33,946 nt of DNA from a virus. A program made the translations under genes and the position numbers. The notes under the pieces were generated by a model. That model did no database searches, was not told the DNA's origin, and worked only from the letters and a program-made list of their open reading frames with translations. This document shows, piece after piece, positions 18,201-27,200 of this stretch (the first letter of the stretch is position 1; each line of letters begins with the position of its first letter). Location of the stretch: positions 1-33,946 of the IMG/VR virus record IMGVR_UViG_3300032285_001431. One strand, 5' to 3'.

Positions 18201-21200
18201 TTGAATTTAATGATAGATAAGATGCTAAAACTGATATTTGATAGCCTTCTTGACCCGTAATACTCAATCCGTAATTATTGTACCATTGGCTATATGGGGC
18301 AGTTTGCCATATTGCATCAGTGTATAAATATTGGGTATCTAAACTTGGATTAGAATATACTAATTCAGGAGTAACAAATTGTTCTATACTTGAATTGTAT
18401 TGTGCCGGTAAATCAAAATCAGTTATGTCACCTTCAAATATTTCAGTACGTGTATATTTAAATATGAACTCTTTAATTACTACATGATAAGGTTTAACTT
18501 CATTCAAATAACCTTCTAAGAACAATTGGTTATCAGAACGGAATACTTCTAATGGAAGCAATTCACGAATAGTATGTGAAACATCAATGAATGATGTTTT
18601 GTTCAACCAATCTAAGTAATTCTGACTTTCAATGGTTTCGCTTTGAATGTATTCAAATAGTAAGATTAAACTCTTATTTCTAAAAACTAATAATTCATTT
18701 GTGTAAATTTCTTCATTCAATGCACGAATGATATAACGAGTTTCTGTACTTGGATATTCATCATACGGAGTTGTATCAAAGAAGTTATCACCAAAGCCTA
18801 ATTTAGCTTCAGCATAATCCCAAAGTTTGCTACTGAATTCAATAGTTCCGTTAGCTAGACCAATACGTGTCCAAACACCAGCACCAGAATATATGTATGT
18901 TTCACTATTACCAGCACTATTTGCAGCAACAGTCACAATAGTTCCAACAGCTACACTTAATGTAGACAAATCAGCATATAAAGGAACTTGCAATGCAGAT
19001 TTGGTGTTATTATTATATCCGGGCGCCCACCAATTTATTGTATTCCAATAATTGCGAGTATCAAAGAATTCACCAGACTGATACAAGAATTGCGAATTTC
19101 TTATTTCAATGATGGGGAATTGTGCCAACACAGTATTAGCGTATATTAAGTAATTCTTTAATGCTCCAAACCTATTATAGAAGAAGCCCTGTCTTGGTCT
19201 AGCTAATATACCAGTTTGTACTGCTTTTGGTAGTAATGGGTCAGGTACAACGCCACCTGCGTTATCAACACCACTCATACTATCTAGCATTCTGTTGTAT
19301 AGACCAATTGGTTCAGTTATGCCCACTGCTGCATGATTTTGATATCCGGCACCTGAGCCAGGCACTCCGGATAAGAAGTCATCTGGATAATTAGCACGAA
19401 TTAAACTATATTGATTATGTGCTACATCATCACTAACTGTAATTGAATAACCAATATGTAAAACTGTATCTTTAGCATTTATATAATCAAAGCAATTATA
19501 CAAAGCAAATACATTTGGTAACAGAGGAGTAAAGTAACCAATGCCAGTGGCTGACGGGAATGCAATATATGATTGCAAAGTAGAATCAGCTAATGTTTTT
19601 CCTAACTCTGAAAAAACAATATTTGAATTTCTAACCCAGAAATAATATACTGGGGTAATTAATCCTTCTTGATTTATTATTCCGCGAATTGAATAGGTGT
19701 TTATATCATACGGTGTACCTGGACCTGTGTATTGGGAAGGTGTTACATTACTACCAATCCATGAATATACTGCTACATCACTACCGGGGAATACTCTACC
19801 CCACCAACGACTATTATAACTAACATCATTTTGATGATAATTCATAAAACGAACATTGGTTGTATCAAACCAAAGTTGTCCTATTTTATCTGCTCCCCAA
19901 ACTAAACCGCCTTGGGCATTATTTGTTGTAGTATATCTTGCAGGATCAGTATTAGCAACAATGTCAATATTTTCAACCACTGCACCTAATAATTTACCTT
20001 GCAACGGATCAATATAATCTAAGTTTTCTATTGTCTGATTAGTCATTGCACTAAACAATTGTATGTTAAATACACCATTAATATCTACAACAGGAGCAGA
20101 ACTTCTAAATACTGCCCAATCAGGTGAACTACTTGTGCTTATATAAGTTACTACTTGACCATTAGTATCATTAGCATTAGTAGTTGGCATAAAGTTTGGT
20201 GTACCAACTGTAACACGGTTACTATTAAAGTCTAACGCTCCCCCATAATATGGTTGTGAACCATAATCTAAATCTCGTGCGTTTGTACTTTGTGCATAAA
20301 CAAACTTTCCAGGAGCATTTAAGTTTTCATTATACGTAGACAGATAATCAAACATGTACACTGCGCCCGCATTGCGGAATGTGTCAACCCACTGTGTTGC
20401 GTTATTGTCAAATACAGTATCGTTATCTAATTCATCATCTGTAAAATCAAACGTTGTAGCACTATATCTTGTACCAACCGGTGCACTAGCAATAAATGAT
20501 CCTGAATTAGATTTATCAAATTTAACTACAGTGCCAAACTGAGTGCGACCCTGTACGTGAGGACAAGTTATTTTTTGTGTCTGAGTATATAATTTCATAC
20601 CCATTTCACCTAGTGTAGCGGTATCTAAAATAGTTAATGTTAATTTATTTCCAGCTATACCTAATTCATTATTAATCAATGATATTGCTAGTTTACCTTG
20701 ATCGGTGGCAGATGCATATATATTAGTTAATGCTAACAAATTAATACTAGCAGCTACGGTAGCAGCGTTGCCGACTGGCAATATAGCTTTATACCCATTA
20801 AGTAAAATTGTTCTAGGAGTAGTGATGTTACAAGCATCATTACCAAAAATGATACCATATTTTTCTCCACCATTTGTATATCTATGAACAGCACCTTCAT
20901 AATTTTGATCTGATAATTCAAATGGTGCACCAATCAATATTTCATTAGCAAATCTATTAGTGTCAGTGCTTAAGCCAAATTGAACACCGACTCTTGGTGT
21001 TTCTTCATTAGTTAATGTTTGTGCTAACACAAAATTTGACCCGCCTACATTAAGTATATCACCTGCATTCAATGTTGGGGTATCGTTGCTGTATATACTT
21101 AGGGTAGAACCTATAACTGAATAATAGTTGTCTGTTAATACTGTTCCATTAATTGTTACGGTTAAAGGAGTTGTTTGTACCGTCACTGTCATAGTACCAC

Positions 21201-24200
21201 CAGTATCATTTCCAAGCTGTATGACACTGCCATATCGTGTAGAAGATATCGTAAATGTAGTTGACGTTGGCTTAGATTGTACGTAATACACAGTATTTTG
21301 TGATATTGCCCCAGCAGATATTATAGAGCCAGAGAATACTACAGGGTCTCCTACACTAAAGACAGTGCTATCACTTATTGTAATTCTATCATTAGATGCG
21401 TTCGTATCGGTTGCAGTTTGTGTTACTGTAACCGGTGACCATGCTAGCGGGAATGTCAATGGAATATATGCTTGACTGGTAGATTGTGATTCAAAGTTTT
21501 GTACCGTTCTGGAAAATACATATGTGTATCCATAATTAGCAGTATTAAGGTCATAGTCTTTTTGTGGAGTACCAATTACTACAGTATCACCGTAATAATC
21601 AGTAGAAACAGAATAACCAAATTGATCTCCAGGAACTGTTAATCCTAACGCATCACCGTCAATAATATACGAAAATGCATAAGTTGTATCTTCTGCGACA
21701 CCCGTACCTGCACCTGCACCTGTAGCAATGAATGCTGTTCCTACATTATTGCTAGTAGCACCAATTAAAGTAAAGTCGGTTGTACCTACACTAACAATAG
21801 TATAAGTTTTACCTGACACAAAACTACCAGCAGTGATATTGTAATTTGCTTTACGATAAGCATATACGCTATTGTTATCTATATCAGAAACATAAAGCCA
21901 ATTTTGATCACCTGACAATGCAGTAGAGGTTCCCCAAGTTGTAACTCCACCGGGCGCAGCAATAGTTTGATATAATGCTAATGTGTTTAATTCTCTAGTG
22001 TTTATTAATTGATAGATATAAACAGTCGGTGTAGTTGTTGGTTGTGAAATAACAAACAAATTATCAACATAAGATATATTTGCACCAAACGTTGTGGCTT
22101 GTGTTATTGTTTGTTGCGGTGAATATGCGTCTATAGTCGCATTATATGCATAGCGATACACTTCTCCGGCAGCACTATCACTTATTAAATATCCTAAATT
22201 ATTAGTGTATGCTACTGCACTACCAAATGTGTCACTCGCTGGTTTAACTATTTCTTTATTATATTGATAGTTTATGCTCTTACGGAACACAGCCCAACTA
22301 CCGTCATTATTAGTATCAACCCAAACTTTTACTTTATTAAATTCATTATCTAATAACGGCAAGTTAACAATTTCAGGTGCTGTGGCAACACGTTGAGACT
22401 GCATTCTAAATCCAATACCCAACCCGTTAATATTAGTTATTTGCGGGTTTAATGCTAGATTAATAATCACATTGAATGGATCTACTATTGCACTAACAAT
22501 ATAATAATTGTCAATATTTACGTTAAAATTAACAATTGCAAAAACTTGATATTTGGTTAAATTATGAGCCTGGCTAAAAGTAATGGTAACTGTGTTATTT
22601 AAATTATTTTTAGCATTGATAATTGAACCTAAACTAGCAGGCGTATAAACTTGCCAATCTGCCAAATAATTTGCTAACCAAACATAATCACGAACATAAA
22701 ACTCATTGATTGGAACTACGGTTCCAGCAGCGTTTTGTGCGTTAGATAATCCAGAATAGAAATAACTAGCCATTTTAACATCATCAAAGTTTACGTATCC
22801 TGCAGTAGGATACAATGATGATGGTTGTGAACTAGATATAGTAGGCAATATATCAGGAGATGATATTGGTGTGCCATAGTTAAACACACTGTACAATGGT
22901 ACTTCTTGTTGAACCCCGTTTGTATATGTTCCGTTAGTTAATCCAACAATAGAAGGATTGCCTGTTAAGTCGGGCTGGCTTAATCTAAATTCAATAAAGT
23001 TATTGTTAAGTGTTCCACCAAACTCACCTGACTTAATTGCCCAGTTTTCATACAATTCATAATCAATTCCACCTTGAGGCAAGTTAGCACCCTTAAATGC
23101 GCTAGCTGCATTTTTTGTACCCTTATCTTTAATTAAATTTTTATAAACATTAACTTGTGTAATGTCTGTCAAATCTACTAACGCAAGATAGTCTCTTGGA
23201 CGATAACCAATTAAAGAGAATGACAATAAATCAGCATCATTTTCTAAATTAGCTTTATCTACATCATAGTATAATGTACTTTCATATGAACGTGTTTGAC
23301 TATTAGGTAATAGTCCTTTTTGTATTTCAGAGTAAGGAGTTTCTTTCCATTCACGTTCATCAAATACTTCTTTTGCTTGAACTATAGTGATTGCTGACCA
23401 ATACTTGTTTTTATATTTTACTATTGAACCTTTGGTATACTTAATTTCTTTAGTCCATTCAACAACGTTATCTTGGTTAAGAATAAATCCATAAGCATCT
23501 AATATACCGGTCCAGTCAGCAGTTTTTGCACCGTTGACTGTGATTCTGTTTTGACGCAATCCGGTAATCAAATTATATATTATATCATTGAACAATGTTA
23601 CATTATCAAAAATTATACTATTCTCAATATTACTAATATTAAATTGTCCATAACTAATTGCATCACCTCTATTCAGCGGTACAGCAACGAAACTAGTACC
23701 ATCACGAACTACAGATAATTGGTCAGATGGAATAGGATACAGGTCTTGATTTAAAACAAAATTAGTTTGTCTTAATGTCAACGGTTGAACTATTCTGCTA
23801 TCTTTATTAATAGTCAATGAACCAGCAGAGGGATTGATTGTTGTTATACTACCCAATTCCCATCCAGTTTGTGCCCAATATAGATATTCAGCAACCATTT
23901 GTTGCCAATTAATTGGAATGCCACTTTCTACTATTTCATGCAACACACCCTGACTGGTCAAGTAAGCGCCATAACTCATTATAAATTGAGCAACTTGTTG
24001 TGCATTATAAAATTCAGTACCGTATGGTATTGTTTGAACTTTATCATAGTATTCATTACTTATTTTTACTGTTAAGTTTTCAACAGTAATAGTTTCAGTA
24101 AACGTGCCGGCTTTTGGGGTAAGAACTTTAAAGTAAGCATTGGTTTGTGAGTTACCGTATACTTTGTAACCATTTTCAGATATTTGAACTACTATACCAC

Positions 24201-27200
24201 TATAAACAATTCTATCAAATGGTTGATTTTCGTATAATATTAACCCATAACTTTCGTCTGGGATTAATAGTGAACTATTGTTACTATTTGCTGAACTCTT
24301 TTCAACATAGAATTTTAATAGATTCTTGTCACTAAATCCCGCCATGCGATATACTAAACGAACATCTAAATTATCTAACAGCGTGGTTAAGTTAAGTGTA
24401 GCATTAACACCAACTTGTTTTTCATAATCAACAATCCAATTAAGATAACTGGTTGCAGGAGTACCTTGTCCGTAGATTGGTATGTTAGTTAGAACTAAAT
24501 GGCTTCTATCATTTACAAGATATTGATTAAATTCAGTATTAAATTTGTAATTGTCTACATCTACACCTAGATTAAAGAAATCGGCGGGTTTAGTCAATGC
24601 TAATATACGCATCAAGTCAAATGGCCATGTGCTACTTCTACGATAGCTAAATTCAGCTGGGCCTACATCTCCCACTTGCCAATCTTTATTGAATGTTTGT
24701 TCGGTATAGTTACCTACAATAGCATCAAAAGGAGACAATAACTCACCGTTACTATTTACTGGTATTATATCCAGTAAACCAGGACGTGCATAATTTGGTT
24801 TTATATAAGGATTGCCGTTGTTCCAAACAGTACCTGTTTCTAAATCTCCCCACAATACTAAGTTATCACTTGTATACGGTGCTGCACCGTATCTAGTTGT
24901 CCACCATGTTGGTTCGTTTGCTAAACCTAACATTTCCCAAGGAGTTTCATTTGGAGTGCTTGTATCATAGAAATACAAATATGCACCTCTAAAATAACCT
25001 TGTTCAATTGGTTGATTGTTTAGTTTGTTACCACTGTCTCTATAGTTATAAGTAAATTGTTTTGTTTTATTATAGAATTGAGTTTTGTAATCAATTCTAT
25101 TTTGCCCTACCCAATTTAAAAATGATTCACTATATATTTGCAAAAATTCATCATATGTGTAATCTGTTTGTCTAAAGAAGCCGGGAATTATAACACCTTG
25201 GTATGAACCAGCCGGTGCTGTTTCACTTAATTTTAAGTTGTTATATACACGAGTTTCATACTCTAATAACACCTGATCTCTAAAATCAACTAAAGTGCCT
25301 GTAATTGTATTATATGTACCGTACAATTTATTGAATGAACCATCGTGTCCTACAATGAAATATGTTTCCGGGTTGTAGGCAGTATCTAATACTACAGCAG
25401 GAATAGTTGCAGGATACAAGCCTAATTTGGTAGGAGTGTTAGGAGCATAACTTCCATATGTTTGATTGTATTCATTAATTGTAATTTGGTCATTGGCTTG
25501 TAAATCTTTGGTTACAGTTAACGAAGGACTATCTGTACTTACAGTATAATCAACTCCTTTTACTAGTTGAGTTTGAACTCCATTACGAGTCAAGTAAACC
25601 AATACGCTATTGTAATTAGCAGTAGAAAAATTATATATATGACTTAAAGGGTAAACACTTACATCTAATGTGTTTGCAAAACTATAAGTGTTGCTGATGT
25701 ACGGCGCCTTAGATGGAATCATGTCACTCCAAAAGAATGGCTGATCATCAGTATGTGATGCATTCATTTTATCTAATGCATCATCTAACATTTGTGAGGG
25801 CGTTAATCTTATTGAATAATCTGCGTTATTAACTGTATCAACTAATAAAGTTTTAAAGGTGATGTACTGTCTGCTATTGAATAACAACGAATTGAATATA
25901 TTATGTGCTTGATTGCGTAAAATTGTGCCAGGCATTACTAACGAAGCACTATTTTGAATAATTCTATTACCCCATGGCACTAAATTACCCAAATCACGAT
26001 AATTATTAGGGCCAAATACTTCACCTGTTGTATTTGGATTATTGTAAAATATACTTTGATACTGCCCGCGTATTTCACCAATGTTAGCTGTTGTTAAATC
26101 CCCATTGAATGGGTTATTATTTAAATTGATTGGAGTTTGATAATATGCAGTTGCACTTACTTGATCGCTTAGTATTAAAATTTGAACTACAGTTTGTGGT
26201 TCTGCAATTGTTGTTATATTAATTGATGTGGTAGTATCTGTGGTTGTTGCTGTCCAATATTTATTAGGCAAATATACATTATTAATGTAAACTTGTATTA
26301 GTGGCCAGTTAGTAGAGATAGAAAGTACAGGTGCTATATCACATACAAATGTATTAGTTTGATTTACTATAACATCATAATTAAATTCAAATATTTGATA
26401 TTGAACGCTAGGTGATACTGCTGTTTGCCATCCTAATTGTCTAACTACTGTAGGAGTAGATGGAGTTGGTAATGTATAATTATATACATAACCTGTATTT
26501 ACTTTTTCAGTTTTAGACGTTGTTCCATTTACATATGTAAAGGTATCGCTATTTAAGGTAACATCAAAACTTATATCACCTACATTATCTACTGAACTAT
26601 ATCGTAGTGGAAAACCTAATACAGTATCATTACCACCTGTACCTATACCATACGAGAATAAAGTACTGCCAACAAAAGAAGTACCAACATAAACAAACTT
26701 ATCACCAAAACTTATACCATTTGAATCATATACATCAAATTTAGGAGATTGATTAAGTTGCGTTTTTTGTTGTCCCGGATTCCAATTCTCACCAGTAAAA
26801 TAAAAATCTTGTCCCTGATAGTAATATCCCCTAAACACCACGGTTTGTTCATTTGGTAAAACTAATCCATCTTCTGCTTCAGTTAAAGTAATTACAGGAG
26901 TACTACCCGGTGTAATAGTTGAGAAGCGAGAAACATAAATTTTATTTTTTACATTTATATCAGTATCGGCAGTAAAAACTACTCTAGCACCGTCAAATAA
27001 AGCATAATTATCTAATGGAGTATCTGCGGTAACCACTGATGCTACTGATGTTGCATTGATTATTGATTGATCATACCAAGAAACAGTAATTACAGTATTG
27101 TTACCAACAATTTCAACATTGGTAATAAATGTTATTGAAGGTAGTAATTCAGTTGAATCTGTTATATATTGTCCAACTTTAAACAAACCAAACACATCAG

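Larger units (their letters stand above)
20100..22310 (-). repeat. Seven-bladed FG-GAP-like beta-propeller in the giant protein, with insertions
   Basis: Residues about 2363-3100. Seven blade-like units can be counted by their F-G or equivalent motif: 'DTFGSAVAY', 'TTFGANISY', 'TTWGTSTAL', 'DQFGYSVST', 'VQFGLSTDT', 'TQFGTVVKF' and 'PYYGGALDF', most followed by a strand such as 'DTVVIGTP', 'NEILIGAP' or 'NRVTVGTP' and then 'YTYVFSR'-type strands. FG-GAP propellers in integrins and bacterial adhesins bind proteins or sugars. Three other modules interrupt it: a B module between blades 3 and 4, an A module between 4 and 5, and a domain of about 90 residues ('TILLNGYKAILPVGNAATV') between 5 and 6. 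The stretch is bordered by two 'WAVFR' motifs, at about 22287 and 20120. Confidence 0.6.

Noticed and set aside
10176-21835. B modules as inteins
   Set aside because: They are about 45 residues, lack the terminal Cys/Ser and His-Asn residues of inteins, and have no homing endonuclease motif.
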